From Turbatrix aceti (taxonomy: Eukaryota > Nematoda > Chromadorea > Rhabditida > Panagrolaimidae), in assembly GCA_963969345.1 (NCBI GenBank), contig OZ017769.1, forward strand, positions 1,984,001-2,048,000: a stretch of DNA of 64,000 nucleotides. Reading direction: 5' to 3'. A program made the position numbers and the translations under genes. Positions 1 through 10,890 of this stretch are shown here, piece by piece. Position 1 is the first letter of the stretch, and each line of letters opens with the position of its first letter. Under the pieces are notes generated by a model, which saw nothing but the letters and a program-made list of their open reading frames with translations, was not told the DNA's origin and did no database searches.

Positions 1-11
1 GTGTAACTTAC

Positions 12-60
12 CATCATAGTAGTAAGCAATCCTCCGCTTGGAGTGCGTTTGAGCAGCCAT
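12..60 (-). CDS. hda-1: Class I histone deacetylase (HDAC1/2, hda-1-like), first exon only
   Basis: Reading the minus strand from an ATG at 60 gives a 16-residue start containing SKRRIAYYYD, followed by a GTAAGT donor at 11. This matches the well-known N terminus of class I histone deacetylases, where a basic run leads into YYYD and then the deacetylase fold. The exon ends in phase 1 after one base of the next codon. The rest of the gene lies beyond the left edge. It would be the catalytic subunit of nuclear corepressor complexes. It is transcribed away from MFAP1, so the two may share the intervening 660 bases as a bidirectional promoter. The call rests on about ten diagnostic residues. Confidence 0.6.
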
Positions 61-724
61 GATCGGTTACAAGACCAGAAACAAGAGTTTGACGGTAAAA
101 AAGTTGGATGACAACGGTCAAAGAAAAGCTCAGGTCAGAGGAGGAACTCTCGTCGCCGAACGGAACGCCGCTTTCTTCGCTTTTTTTTTGTCTGTCCGTC
201 ATGCTCATAAGCGCCATTGTTCTTTCTGCATGTGCGTACGCCGCTGCCTGTTGTTCAATATCCCGTGCGTCCGTCAACCCCTGTCCGTGTGCGCCATTCC
301 TGCACGCAACCTGCAACTTTAGATTACGCTCGATATTTCTTTGTTTTCCATATTTTGAACGTAAGTTTTTTTTGACATTTCGACGATCAGAGATGTTACT
401 CTTTCTTACGTTCTCGGCCTTTTGTGTTTGTTGTTTTTATCGTATTTTTCCCGTTGCTTGTTGTTTGTAACGATAAAACTTGTTTACGTTTTTTTTTCAT
501 TCCTACAACTTGTTTTTTCGCCTCTTATCTCTAAAGCATCCGTACTCTGATCCATCTCTAGTTTGTATTTACATCATCTATAACCGCGGGTAAAAACGGA
601 CGATCAATAGCCCACTCCGCCCCTCTGGCGCGTTCATTTACTCCTTCGCTCAGTTTATTTTTTTGTTGCAAGTCGTAACTGACCGTCAACCAGTCATGTT
701 GTTGTTTTCTGCTTTTAGGCCATC
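61..724. other. Intergenic region between divergent HDAC and MFAP1 genes
   Basis: No convincing gene is seen. The stretch is T-rich, and its open frames are not supported by splice signals. It ends in TTCTGCTTTTAG at about 708-718, a strong nematode acceptor only seven bases before the MFAP1 ATG. With no exon upstream, it is best read as a spliced-leader trans-splice site. Confidence 0.5.
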
Positions 725-2672
725 ATGGGAGACGAGCCACGATTTGAGCGGCGTATGGAGGATCGCAGCATCGGCCAGAAGCGTATCCCGACGGCCGGTG
801 CCATTCCTGTCAAGAATGAAAAGGGTCAGATTGTCATGAAACCCGTCAAAGTCACGAGATACGTTGCTGGAAAAGCGTAAGTTCACTTTTTATTGTTTTT
901 CAATTTTTTTCTGCAATTAACAAATTTAGGCCAGCCTACCATCGCTCCAGCAGCGAAGAATCCTCCGAAGAAGACGAAATCGAGCGGCGAGAACGACGAA
1001 GAAGTTCAGCCCATCGCCGACGCGGCAGTTCGGACGATGACGATGACGACCGGCGGCATCGAAGACGAAGTGACGATCGTCGACGGGACAGACGACATCG
1101 CGATGACGATCGACGCCGGGATAGACATCGCCGGAGCAGCGACGATTCCGATGATCACAGAAAATCCAAACGGTGAGTCCAAAAAATATTATACTTTTAT
1201 CGATTTTTATCCCATTTTTGTCTTCCAGCTCAACAGCCGATCCAGAAATAGTCCGAAAGCGTCGTGCATCGTCCTCCTCCGAAGCATCAGACAACAATGC
1301 CGCTTCCGGATCGGATTCCGAAAACGAAGAAGCCATGCTCAAGCGACGAGAACGAGCCCGGCAACGCCTTGAACTCGAGCGGGAAGAGCAGGAAGCCTCA
1401 GCGCAGGAAGAAGAAGCCGACGACGGCGATGAAGAAGTCCAGGCTCGCAAACGAGAACTCTTGCGTCTAAAAGCCAAGAAAAGGGAAGAAGAAGAGCTTT
1501 TGCAAGCCGTGGAATCCTCCGAGAGCTCTGGTGAGTCGTCAGAAGAAGAATCCAGCGAAGAAGAGGAAAGCGAGGAAGAAACGATGCTAAAACCCGTCTT
1601 TGTCCCCAAAGTCGACCGGGTGACGCTCGACGAGGCTCAGAAGGAGCAGGAGAGACTGGAACAACTTCGACTCGATGAGGAAAAGAGGCGGGAAGAGCGG
1701 AAGAAGCAGACGGTCGCCATGATCGAGGACATGAAGCGGAAAGAGCTCGAAGCCGAGCGCAGGAAGAAGGAGGACAACATCGACCTCAGTTCTATCGTAA
1801 CCGACGACGAGGACGCTCAGCTCGCTTACGATACCTGGAAGGTCGGTTTTTTACACATTTATATTTTTTATACAAAAAAATTTTACATTTCATAAATTAC
1901 ACTTTTTCGTTCAAAATTTTTTTATTTTATTCTGTCATAATTTTTTTACATTTTATAAATTACGTTTTTTTGTTAAATTTTAAAAATTAAAAATTGTCAC
2001 TATTTTTTGATTTTATTAATTACATTTATGATGTAATTTTTTTATTAAAAAAAATCTTTACATTTTTGAAAAAAATTTTTACATTTAAAATTGTCAAAAA
2101 TTATTTTTTTATAAAAAACATTTTTTTTTTTAAATATTTTATTCAAAAACGTTTTTTATTGCGTTTTGTAAATTTTTTTAAACTTCCAGATTCGCGAAAT
2201 GAAGCGTCTAAAACGCACCCGCGAAGAGCGAGAAGCGAGAGCACGCGAGGAAGCCGAAATCGCCAAGGTCCACGCCATGACCGAAGAAGAACGCGAGGAA
2301 TACCGTCGAGCAAACCCCAAACTCATCACCAATCAACAGGAAAAAGGAAAGATGAACTACCTCCAAAAGTACTACCATCGCGGTGCATTCTTCCTTGACG
2401 AAGACGATGAGCTGTACAAACGCGATTACGCCGAGGCAACCGAAGCCGATGCTGTCGACAAAACCATCCTGCCCAAGGTTATGCAGGTCAAAGACTTTGG
2501 CAAAGCGAGTCGCTCAAAGTGGACTCATCTCACTGCTGAGGATACAACCGATCACCAGGGCGTATGGGCGAGTCAAAATCCACTCAATGATAGATTTGTC
2601 ACCAAACAGGCGGGCGGAATGAAGAGCATCTTTGACAAGCCGACTGCGAAGAAGCGCAAGACTGATTACTGA
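725..2672 (+). CDS. mfap-1: MFAP1 homologue, spliceosomal B-complex protein
   Basis: Four exons (725-876, 930-1172, 1229-1841, 2190-2672) join in frame to 496 residues, close to the usual family length. The protein is highly charged. An RS/RD-rich stretch follows the first 50 residues, long Glu/Arg coiled-coil-like tracts fill the middle, and the conserved C terminus runs from [17 protein letters not shown] through [12 protein letters not shown] and [18 protein letters not shown] to [19 protein letters not shown]. Despite the old name, MFAP1 is a nuclear component of the spliceosomal B complex that binds Prp38. The third intron is long (348 bases) and very AT-rich; the others are about 55 bases. 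The start is fixed by the conserved [10 protein letters not shown] opening right after an acceptor. Confidence 0.9.
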
Positions 2673-3387
2673 CTTTGAAGGGTTGTTGGGGGGTTTTGTA
2701 TGCATAAAAACGCTTTGTACGAGTTGGAAAAGGTGGATACAGGTTTTTTGCCTGGATTTTGTACTTGGATTCTTTTTTTTTTTTAATTTGTTGTTCATTT
2801 CTCAGAATTTTTGTTCATTTTACCGTTTCTTGAGTTTTTTATTTATTTTTTTTCAATTTAAGATTTTTATTTTTTTAATAGATTTTTTTTGTTTAATTAA
2901 TGATTTTGTTTTTAAATTTAAAAAAAAATTTCCTTTAATTTTAGAGCTTTTGTTTTACAATTTTTGAAACTTGTGATTCAATTTATGTTTTTTACAGTTT
3001 TTGGGACTTTTTTGATTCATTATACGACTTTGAGGGGTTCTTTTTTCAAAAATTTTATTTTATATTTTTTTGTTGAATACACGATTCTGATAACTTTAAG
3101 ATTTTCATGTTCAGTTTCTGATTTTTTTAGTTGTCAAGTATTTTTAGTTAATTTTTTTAAAGTTTAGTTAAAACAGTTTTTTGGTATTTATCATTTTGTG
3201 ATTTAAAAAAATTGCACTTCATATTATTTTTTGTTCATTTCAGGATTTTGACGGGTTTTTTTTCAATTTTTTTGTCTTATTTGAATTTTTATTTTTTACG
3301 TGTTTTTATAATTTGTGACTCTTTTTTGTTCCTTTTAGGACTTGCACAGTTTTTCAGAGATTCAACAGAAGATTTTTGTTCGTCATC
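2673..3387. other. T-rich intergenic region
   Basis: Long T tracts and low-complexity sequence; nothing coding. It holds the 3' end of MFAP1 and the SOD promoter. Confidence 0.6.
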
Positions 3388-4100
3388 ATGCTTGCTAAGT
3401 CGGTCCGCACCCTCACCACAAAGCTTCCTCTTGTCTCGTCTGTTCGCGGCAAGCACGTCCTCCCCGACCTCCCGTACGACTACAACGCCCTCGAGCCCGT
3501 CATCTCGGTGGAGATCATGCAGCTTCACCACCAGAAGCATCACGCTACCTACGTCAACAACCTCAACGTCGCCGAGGAAAAAGCCGCCGAAGCCATCGCT
3601 AAGGGTGATTTTTTTTTCTTTTTTTAAAAGTGTTCTACAATTCATAAAAAATTATTTCAGGTGATATCCGCACCTCCATCCAACTCCAGGGTGCGCTCAA
3701 GTTCAACGGAGGCGGACACATCAATCACAGCATCTTCTGGACGAATCTCTCCCGCGACGGAGGCGAACCCACCGGCGAACTCCTCGACCAGATCAAGAAG
3801 GACTTTGGCTCGGTTGAAACGCTTCAGAAGAAACTTTCCGCTTCGACGATTGCGGTCCAGGGCTCGGGCTGGGGATGGCTGGGCTACAACAAGGCCGAGA
3901 AACGCCTCGAAATCGCCACCCTCCCCAACCAGGACCCCCTCGAGCCGACGACCGGCCTCGTCCCGCTGTTCGGCATCGATGTCTGGGAGCACGCCTACTA
4001 CCTGCAGTACAAAAATGTCCGCCCAGACTACGTGAATGCAATCTGGAAGATCGCAAACTGGCACAACATTGACGAACGCTTCCAGCATGCTCGTCAGTAA
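3388..4100 (+). CDS. sod-2: Mitochondrial manganese superoxide dismutase
   Basis: Two exons (3388-3604, 3661-4100; phase 1 junction inside a Gly codon) encode 218 residues. The first 25 or so residues are basic and hydroxylated, as in a mitochondrial presequence, and are followed by [17 protein letters not shown]. The metal ligands are visible: His in [15 protein letters not shown], His in [10 protein letters not shown], and Asp and His in [16 protein letters not shown]. The [10 protein letters not shown] segment is also typical. It converts superoxide to hydrogen peroxide in the mitochondrial matrix. Length and motifs are complete. The iron form of the family is less likely given the nematode context and presequence. 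Confidence 0.95.
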
Positions 4101-4680
4101 AGTCGCCACTTTGCTGGATGGCTTTTCCCCATACCTAGGCTCATGTACAGCACCCCGGACGGCGGACATCTTTTTATTATATATTTTTTTCTTTTTTGCC
4201 CTAAAACTCATTTTTGTTAGCAGCTGTGTCAGCAGACTTGTATTTTATAAATGTGTGTAACTTTGAAGACGATAATGGAGAAAAAAGGGCGTTTGAATCG
4301 CTGTTTTTACTTTTTTGGTTATTGAAAAAAAAATTACAAAAGATTGAAAGACAATTTAAAAAAAAAGAAAAAAAATAAAAAAGTGAAAAAATTTTGAAAT
4401 AAAGGAAAAAAATATATTGAAAAAAAAACAAACATTTTTTGAAAAAAAAATAGAAAAAAAAAAGTAAAAATTATTTTTGGAGTAAAAAAAACATTTTTTG
4501 AAAAAAAAGGAAAAAGTAAAAATTATTAAAAAAAAATTTCTTTTTAGATTAAAAAAACCGTAAAAATTTAAAATTATGAGTAAAGTAAAAATAATTTTTG
4601 GAGAAAAAAAATATTTTTTGAAAAAAAAGGAAAAAAAGGGAAATAAAAATTATTTTTGGAGTAAAAAAACATTTTTAGCT
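4101..4680. other. A-rich intergenic region
   Basis: From about 4260 this is almost pure A tracts with recurrent units of the type AATTATTTTTGGAGTAAAAAAA near 4465, 4590 and 4645, a degenerate tandem arrangement. No gene. It ends in ATTTTTAGCT just before the next ATG, a likely splice-leader acceptor. Confidence 0.5.
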
Positions 4681-4959
4681 ATGTTGCTGTCAACGGCCCT
4701 CAAGCCCCTGACATCGACCAGCCGATCAACGGTACTGCAGTCCGTTCGTCACAACTGTCCCTGGCATCGAAGCAACTATCGTCCCGCCTTCTTTCCCTTC
4801 AACCTCCGAGACAAGCTGAGGTTTCGCAGCGTCGAGGCTCTCTCCAAGAAGCAGGGAGGCCGGGAACTCATCATGCGACGCGTTCTCCGCGAACAGGCCT
4901 TCCTGGGATGGCAGTACGATCACAAGCCTTCGGTCAAAAAGCACAACTATCCCATGTGA
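4681..4959 (+). CDS. mrpl-34: Probable mitochondrial ribosomal protein bL34m
   Basis: Single-exon 92-residue basic protein starting right after an acceptor-like ATTTTTAG. The N terminus is Ser/Thr/Arg-rich without acids, like a matrix-targeting signal. The C-terminal half RDKLRFRSVEALSKKQGGRELIMRRVL resembles bL34, where a short basic helix is followed by a K/S-x-GGR-x-(V/I)-(L/I)-x-RR pattern. It would sit in the large mitoribosomal subunit near the exit tunnel. Identity rests on this short motif, size and charge, so another small mitochondrial ribosomal protein is possible. Confidence 0.55.
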   Translation: MLLSTALKPLTSTSRSTVLQSVRHNCPWHRSNYRPAFFPFNLRDKLRFRSVEALSKKQGGRELIMRRVLREQAFLGWQYDHKPSVKKHNYPM

Positions 4960-5145
4960 TACAAGTTATTGATTTTTGATTTTGTTGTGTTCTGTTTTTT
5001 TGTAGGATAATACATTGGATGCTAGGTCATACACAAAAGACAAAAAAATGAACATTTTCACTGCAGAACTACAGTACACTTTTGTTGTCGAACGTGGAAT
5101 TCTCCAATTTTGGCAAAATTTTTGACAATGCACGAATAAAATCAT

Positions 5146-5347
5146 CGCACACGCAACGAATTCGAGTTGACGTGATGATTGACAAGTCTCGTGCCATCTG
5201 ACGGGATGCCATGATATCAAAATTTTCGGCAAAAAATTTGGATAAAATTTCTCGATTAATTTTTTGCCAAAAATTTGTATATCATGTCATCGAGTCAGAT
5301 GGCAAGAGACTTTTCAATCACATCAACTCAAATTCGTTGCGTGTTCG
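5146..5347. repeat. Inverted duplication of the family promoter region, about 90-bp arms
   Basis: The left arm (about 5146-5240) reads on the minus strand as the right arm (about 5255-5347) reads on the plus strand. Shared blocks include TGCCAAAAATTT, ATATCATGTCATCGAGTCAG or close variants, and CAACTCRAATTCGTTGCGTG, with a few mismatches. The right arm ends directly at the start codon of the first saposin-like gene. The left arm has an ATG at the equivalent place but no related protein follows. Confidence 0.75.
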
Positions 5348-6043
5348 ATGATGACTCGTTCGTGCTTCGTGTTTGTTTTGCTTGCTTTCGTCCTCGTGCG
5401 CGCGGCGCCTTCGACCTCGTTTGACATCGCCGATCGCGTCGACGGATCGTCCGAAATTGTCAAGCGCGAAATTGATAGAGCCTTCCTTCAAGAACACAAT
5501 CTCACGGAAATAGAGATTTCTACTATACAAGTAATGGAAAACAAGTGTCCCGAATGTGATTCAGTAGTACATAAATGTCTTTCTTATTTTAATTATTCAG
5601 ACGAAGGCAGGGAACTTCTACCAGTAGAGACAGTAAGTCTTTTAATTCATTTTATTTTGTCGATCAAAAATTGTTTGCAGGGAATCCTGATAGATATGTG
5701 CCAGAAACTACCGAATTCTGAACTTCTGGCGTTCAAGGATCAGTGCGTCAGTATGGTACCTACGTTTTCGGATGAAAAAGATTTCGATGCCATGTGTCGA
5801 AAATTGTACACTCCGTTGGGTCTCTACGGCGCACTTCATAAAAGAGAAGACCTGCAAGAAGCAGCCGTCGACGAATCTCGTAAGAAGACTCCTAAAATTT
5901 ATCGAAAGAGTGGTTGGGTCAAGTGGCTTTTTGAGGATAATTTGCCAGTGACAATTACCGTGGGCGTTCTTATCACCGTCGTCAATTGCCTCGTGTGCTG
6001 TTGTATTTATTGTTGTTGCTGTCGTTCAGGCGAGCGCCGATAA
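5348..6043 (+). CDS. Membrane-anchored saposin-like protein, family copy 1
   Basis: Exons 5348-5632 and 5681-6043 (phase 0) give 215 residues. The 48-base intron has GTAAGT and TTTGCAG signals but no stop, so the unspliced frame also stays open. A signal peptide (MMTRSCFVFVLLAFVLVRA) is followed by a six-Cys region: CPEC, then KCL, MCQKLP, DQCVSMV and FDAMCRKL. This order and spacing resemble a saposin B domain. A polar linker leads to a transmembrane helix around residues 185-205 and a tail with Cys runs (VCCCIYCCCC). No function is known. The family may act at membranes or bind lipid, but that is inference. Confidence 0.75.
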   Translation: MMTRSCFVFVLLAFVLVRAAPSTSFDIADRVDGSSEIVKREIDRAFLQEHNLTEIEISTIQVMENKCPECDSVVHKCLSYFNYSDEGRELLPVETVSLLIHFILSIKNCLQGILIDMCQKLPNSELLAFKDQCVSMVPTFSDEKDFDAMCRKLYTPLGLYGALHKREDLQEAAVDESRKKTPKIYRKSGWVKWLFEDNLPVTITVGVLITVVNCLVCCCIYCCCCRSGERR

Positions 6044-6895
6044 TGATGTCAACTTCTGACAAATGGAGAGACTGAGGCTGACTGGCGTAATTCTTGACTG
6101 TCGTAAAATTGTTTGTGTAAATGATTTTTGATAAATACATATAAGACGACGACAATAAAAAATTTTTTTACCGATAAGTATATTTTTTCTAGCTTTTGTT
6201 TTAAATTTACTTCTTGAAGAAGTTTGATGCCTTCAAAACGTGCATTACTTTGAAAAATTTCAGTCGTCATGATTGGATTTTTTTAACGCCGTATGGAACG
6301 ACCCCCCATTTTCTCCTTCAACACGATTTTCGTATGAAGCCATCTGTGGGGGGCTTCGGCTCTATCATAACGTCTTAGGGCTCTATCATACGGATTTCCG
6401 AACTCATGTCGTCATTGATTTAAGGTGAAATGGGGGGCTAAAGTCCGGGCCTGGGAGGTCAAAAGTCAATGGGGGGCTGAAGTATAAATAGTAGACCCAT
6501 ATTTTTTTTTAACATTTTTTCTGTATGCGACAGTAATTTAACAATTTTTAGAACTAAAAAAAATTTTCAAAAATCTACTTTTTTAAATTTACCCCGATTT
6601 ACGCAGCCATTTCAATCGTGTTCAATAAATTTCATTCAAATATACTCTTCCCAAACGAAAAACAACTATCAGGTTGTTAGGTTAATAATGCGCGTTTTGG
6701 CCTCCGATAGATTTTTAAATAAAATCGTCTGTAATTTTACTGAATCCCTCATATGTTAACTATAGTTATCACTAACATGTTGTGCTCTATGATGCAAAAG
6801 ATGAGCACCCTTCTTGCAGAACGCTGGTTACCAGACCTCAGAACAAGTAGTCACCTCAATTTCGAAGGTTTCAACGTTTTATTTTTTATTCTCGA
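6044..6895. other. Intergenic region, no gene seen
   Basis: Contains the 3' end of the gene at 5348. A stretch at about 6290-6490 has repeated short direct motifs (GGGGGGCT, CTCTATCATA). No supported coding sequence. Confidence 0.5.
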
Positions 6896-7168
6896 TCAAG
6901 GAAAGCTGACACCACGGGGTTAAGTGGCAATAAAATAGTGTGGTGTCAGTGCTCTTCAGTGGTTGAAACCCCACTTCCGATCTTGATGTAGAAATTTTTT
7001 AGCCGAGTTTTAACCCGATTTTAAAAAACAAACTAAATTAATGATTTTTAAAAACGAGCAAAAAATAAGTTTAGAATCAATTTAGCAAAAAAGGGTTTTA
7101 ACCGACAAAACGTAATGCCTGAACACTACTTTATTACCACTTGGCCCGGTAGTGATAGCGCTCCTTGT
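6896..7168. repeat. Imperfect fold-back repeat
   Basis: Sequence at about 6896-6955 pairs with the reverse complement of about 7108-7168. The clearest block is AAGTGGCAATAAAATAGTG against AAGTGGTAATAAAGTAGTG. The interior also has complementary blocks (GTTTTAACC and AAATTTAG types). It looks like a small, decayed inverted-repeat element. No target duplication was identified. Confidence 0.55.
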
Positions 7169-7437
7169 TTGAGAATACAAAATTAAAACATTGAAAAATT
7201 CACAATTTAGGTGATTTATTGTTTTTAAGATTAATTACCGGAGTTTTGTAAGTAGAGCGCCAATATATCGCATAAAAAACCGCAACATGTAAATGATAGC
7301 TACAATCCATATATTCTGAATTTTGGACTATTAAAAGAAATTAGAAAAAAAATTAAGCTACAGAAAAATTTTAATTTTTTTTTCAAGTCAATTTTTTTTT
7401 GTTTTATGTGGAATGCGCGGTGCTAAAAATGTTGTAC

Positions 7438-7726
7438 TGTAACCCCAGTGGAAGACCCCTTAAGCCAGCCCCTCATTTCTAACCCCGCCTTGCAAAATAG
7501 GCGAGCGCTCGCGGCGTGGAGACACGTCGCGGCAGTCTGGACTGGGCCTCAGCCAAAGACCGGCTGAGGCTGGGACCCCCTCTCTTCTTCTCTCTCTCAC
7601 CATTTGGCCCTCTCCTTCCCTTCCTCAAGATGCGTAATAAACATGTAATCGTAATCAAGAGTTGGATACGTGGCGAACACTAAAGTGGGGTACAGAGATA
7701 GCACTGGAATCGCGACCAGAGTTATA
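7438..7726 (+). repeat. Left (5') LTR of the gypsy element
   Basis: 289 bases, TGTAAC...GTTATA. It carries a GC-rich centre (GCGAGCGCTCGCGGCG) and a polypyrimidine run CTCTCTTCTTCTCTCTCTC near 7580. It contains AATAAA near 7636. Confidence 0.88.
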
Positions 7727-8541
7727 GATGGAGGTCCTACCAACCATGTATTCCAATTTCATAAGTCGCACAGAACTGAATGTTAGCTTCTTTTGTCCAA
7801 ACCATAACCCTCACGCAGATACCCCATATTGCCGATATTTATTTCATTTTTGCGGGACAGTGCTCATTATGATGACAATTGTTATTTTAGTCGTTCAAGT
7901 ATGCAGGGACGAGCTCCTGCATGGGATGTAACTATTTTTGTTAACTGTTAGAACCCTTAAGCCCCTATTACATCTCCGAAGTGACAGCCGTCACGGGAAT
8001 GGATGACTTTGAGGTTCGACTCGGTGCCACATGCTCTAGCAGAAGGGAAAAATCCTTTCAGGCGGAAACAAATTATTTCTGTCCCCGGGCACCGAGAGTA
8101 AAAAGGGGAGACGTCTGTTTGCGTAGAGAGAACAATTTTCGGCCAAATTTTGTTCTCCACAGGGAAGCATACATAATTGAATACTCCAGGGGCGAAGGCT
8201 GGCACGAAAAGTGACGGCCTAGAATAGTAAAGCCAGTTGTCGAAGCCGAGCATCAATTATCTCCGAGGCAGCGAGGCACATGTTTCGACGAAAAAAAAGG
8301 AAAAATGTGACAACTGAAGCGAAACAGAGGAAGTTCTAGGAATAGAACAACTAGCGACCAGAAAACATTGGGGAGGAGTTACCATAGGAAAAATGTAGAA
8401 AAAGAGGGAAGAGAGGAGAGAGCCTCAGTCCAAGACTCTAATGCCAGCGACTACACGCTCGAAAACGCAGTATCGCCAAGAACCACCCTATCGTGTTTAT
8501 AAACAAATCGTCAACAAGCAACACCGGTCACTCCTGCTCCC

Positions 8542-9426
8542 GTGTCGGACAAAGAAGACAGCGACGTCACAAGAGACAGTGATACAGATCACTCCACCTC
8601 GACCGAGGAATACAAACCCAAAACATCAACACTGGGAAAGCTCAAGTTCAGAGCCAAGGTCGGTTTTAAAAATTTTTGGAGAAAAAATACCACTCGAAAA
8701 AGCGTAGCACAACCCCCCGTCAACATGAGTAGGGCGCAAACACGCAAGCTACCAAATTACGCCGAAATGCCAAAATTTACTGGTCCACATGCAGGAACCC
8801 CATTTCAAGACTTTGTTAAAGAGTTTAACTCCCTAGCAGAGTTCTATAATTTGCCGCCAGCAAGTTTCCGGAGAACGATGCGCTCCTGTATGAAAGGCGA
8901 CGCCCTAGATGTTTTTGACAGCATCGACGGTAGTCTTCCTTGGGACCATTTTCTTGACGAGGCTGCAAAGAAATTTAAAGAAAGCTCGGCAACGTTGATT
9001 AGAACCATGCACTCCAAACAAAAGGAGGAGGAGACGGCTCGGGCCTACGCGCGTAGACTAAAGGAAACAGCGAAGATCAGATACCCTGCGCCGACTTTTG
9101 AAGATGCCCATAGACAAACATTAACATTAGAAATGTTCGTCAACGGACTTCGGCCTGAACTAAAACGAAGAGTGGCAAGAGAAGTCACTGCGGAGTTCAC
9201 ATTGGACGAAGCGGTAGAAAAAGCGGTACAGGAAGAAGAAATCCTAGCACAAGAAGGTGCGAGCGTTCTTCTCACGATACCTGTAGAGCGCGATCAGAAT
9301 AGCTCTGAGATTCAAGAACTCACCAGAGCAGTCCAACAACTAGTAGTCCAAAACCAGCAACGCCAAAATAACCAATTTGCTTACCGTACCATGGATCATT
9401 CCACTGTTAAAAACGCCAAAGAATAG
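8542..9426 (+). CDS. gag: Gag-like capsid protein of the gypsy element
   Basis: 294-residue frame. After an acidic Ser/Thr-rich start, the region from about residue 65 (KLPNYAEMPKFTG) to 235 fits the retrotransposon gag fold: DFVKEFNSLAEFYNL, MKGDALDVFDSI, FKESSATLIRTMHSKQKEEE, YARRLKE, FVNGLRPELKRRVARE. No zinc knuckle is present; the frame stops at 9426 soon after a Gln/Asn-rich stretch. The protease frame overlaps it in another phase. The true start may lie further upstream or at MSRAQTRK. Confidence 0.75.
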   Translation: MSDKEDSDVTRDSDTDHSTSTEEYKPKTSTLGKLKFRAKVGFKNFWRKNTTRKSVAQPPVNMSRAQTRKLPNYAEMPKFTGPHAGTPFQDFVKEFNSLAEFYNLPPASFRRTMRSCMKGDALDVFDSIDGSLPWDHFLDEAAKKFKESSATLIRTMHSKQKEEETARAYARRLKETAKIRYPAPTFEDAHRQTLTLEMFVNGLRPELKRRVAREVTAEFTLDEAVEKAVQEEEILAQEGASVLLTIPVERDQNSSEIQELTRAVQQLVVQNQQRQNNQFAYRTMDHSTVKNAKE

Positions 9427-10183
9427 GAAAACGAGAAAAGTGCCAGTCAATGCAGTCAGGACTCCATACCACAAGGAAGAAGAACTGCAGTTGTATGTAC
9501 CTCCAGTGTACAATATTTTTATTCATTACGAAAACTTACCCCAGATTGACGTGGAAATCAACGGAACAATTATTCGCGCAGTAATAGACAGTGGCGCTGG
9601 AGTATCGTTTATGGCAACAAACACGGCCAAAAGATTACAGATCCCGTGGACTGAAGCCAAGCTGATCGGAAGAACAGCAAATGGTTCGCCAATCAAATTT
9701 ATCGGAAAAGCAACAATCGATCTGAACGGCAAAGAAGTTCTAATACGAATTTTGCCGGAAGGTAAATGCCCAGCACAATTCATTATTGGCTATGATGTTT
9801 TGAGACAACTCAGTGCCCATGTTGACTTCGAGAATGAAACAGTGGCATGGAAAGATCAGATCTTTCCGATGTGTGCCCTCGTGGAGACACCACCCGACAC
9901 TCAATACGTTCATAACACTGAACATGTCGTGTTAGCTCCACGAACGGATAACTTCATTTGGGGATACTTGGACAGACCAACAATTCTGGTCTGGAAAATT
10001 TCAGAAGTTCTAAGGAACAAATTTTCTAGCAAGTGGGAGGGCCCGTTTAAGCTAATAAAAATCAAAAATAATACGGCAATTTTAACGAATGTAGATGAAA
10101 CCAAAACACCGTTTCCAGTCCACTTGGACAAAATCAAAAAACACATAGACGATCATGTGTTGCCACTCCGCACACGCTGGTAA
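9377..10183 (+). pseudogene. Retroviral-type aspartic protease joined to an integrase tail (deleted pol)
   Basis: The frame holds a protease core with the catalytic motif IDSGAGVSFM at about residues 70-80 and the later hydrophobic IIGYDVLRQL. Then, after LAPRTDNFIWGYLDR, it runs straight into VWKISEVLRNKFSSKWEGPFKLIKI, a typical end of a gypsy integrase. About 2.5-3 kb of pol is therefore missing between the two parts, with the reading frame still open across the joint near 9970. It cannot support reverse transcription. Confidence 0.75.
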
Positions 10184-10408
10184 CAGCGTGGCGCGAAAAA
10201 AAAAAAAAATCGACTGTTCCCAGACCCCATAAAAACAATTTTTTTTTTTAATTTGTATGATTAATTGTATTTTGAAAATTTATTACAATTTTTTTGATAA
10301 AACCCTACCCCAGTAGAGATGCTAAATGAGGGGAACAGTCGCATAGAGCATCGAACTTTATTAAAAACTAATTGTAACAGTTATCTCTTTATAGACCCAA
10401 TTCGTAAA

Positions 10409-10839
10409 TCATTCAGCATCTTGGTTGGCTGAAGGAGAAACGCACGGCCCCATAACAGAGAGAGGAACAGTATGGAGGAACGACTGCCCTTCAGTGGCAA
10501 GCGGACGATCGCAACGGCATTCACGACGACGCACGAGACAAACGATCGAAACCAGAAGAGCCAGGATGATCAGGGACAACCCGATGATGACGAGGGTCTC
10601 GACTTCCATCACGGGTGAGTGACGACCCATATCCGGCGGCAGACCATCCGGCCAACATAAAATGGGACGGATGTGGCGGTATGGCCGCACACAGCTGTAA
10701 GTGTCCGGACACTCGATATCCAGACACACAGTCGACAGGAACCGCTAGAAACAAAAACGATGTGGACATCGTCATACTCGAAGCGGACCCACCATGTGCC
10801 GAAACGGGCGCAAAGGCTCGGTAGCAACACCAGTAGCAT
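10409..10839 (-). CDS. Antisense small type I membrane protein inside the gypsy element
   Basis: On the minus strand an ATG at 10839 opens MLLVLLPSLCARFGTWW, a plausible signal peptide. A GT at about 10788 and TTTGTTTCTAG ending near 10745 would remove a 44-base intron in frame. The second exon reads CLDIECPDTYSCVRPYRHI and continues to a clear transmembrane segment (VETLVIIGLSLIILALLVSIVCLV), then RRRECRCDR and a roughly 45-residue tail. A second ATG at 10843 with a 33-base intron is an alternative. TATAAAAG lies 52-59 bases upstream. I do not recognise the protein. It sits where some retroelements keep extra genes, but on the opposite strand. Confidence 0.5.
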
Positions 10840-10890
10840 TCATCCCAAGAAACTTGTAAAGTGATTGAGACACTACTCAACTCGGAGCTT

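Noticed and set aside
926..1609. 227-residue Ser-rich frame on the minus strand
   Set aside because: It is the antisense shadow of the acidic, Arg-rich MFAP1 exons.
7728..8256. Short frames between the 5' LTR and gag
   Set aside because: They lie in the leader of the retroelement, overlap on both strands and show no known domain.
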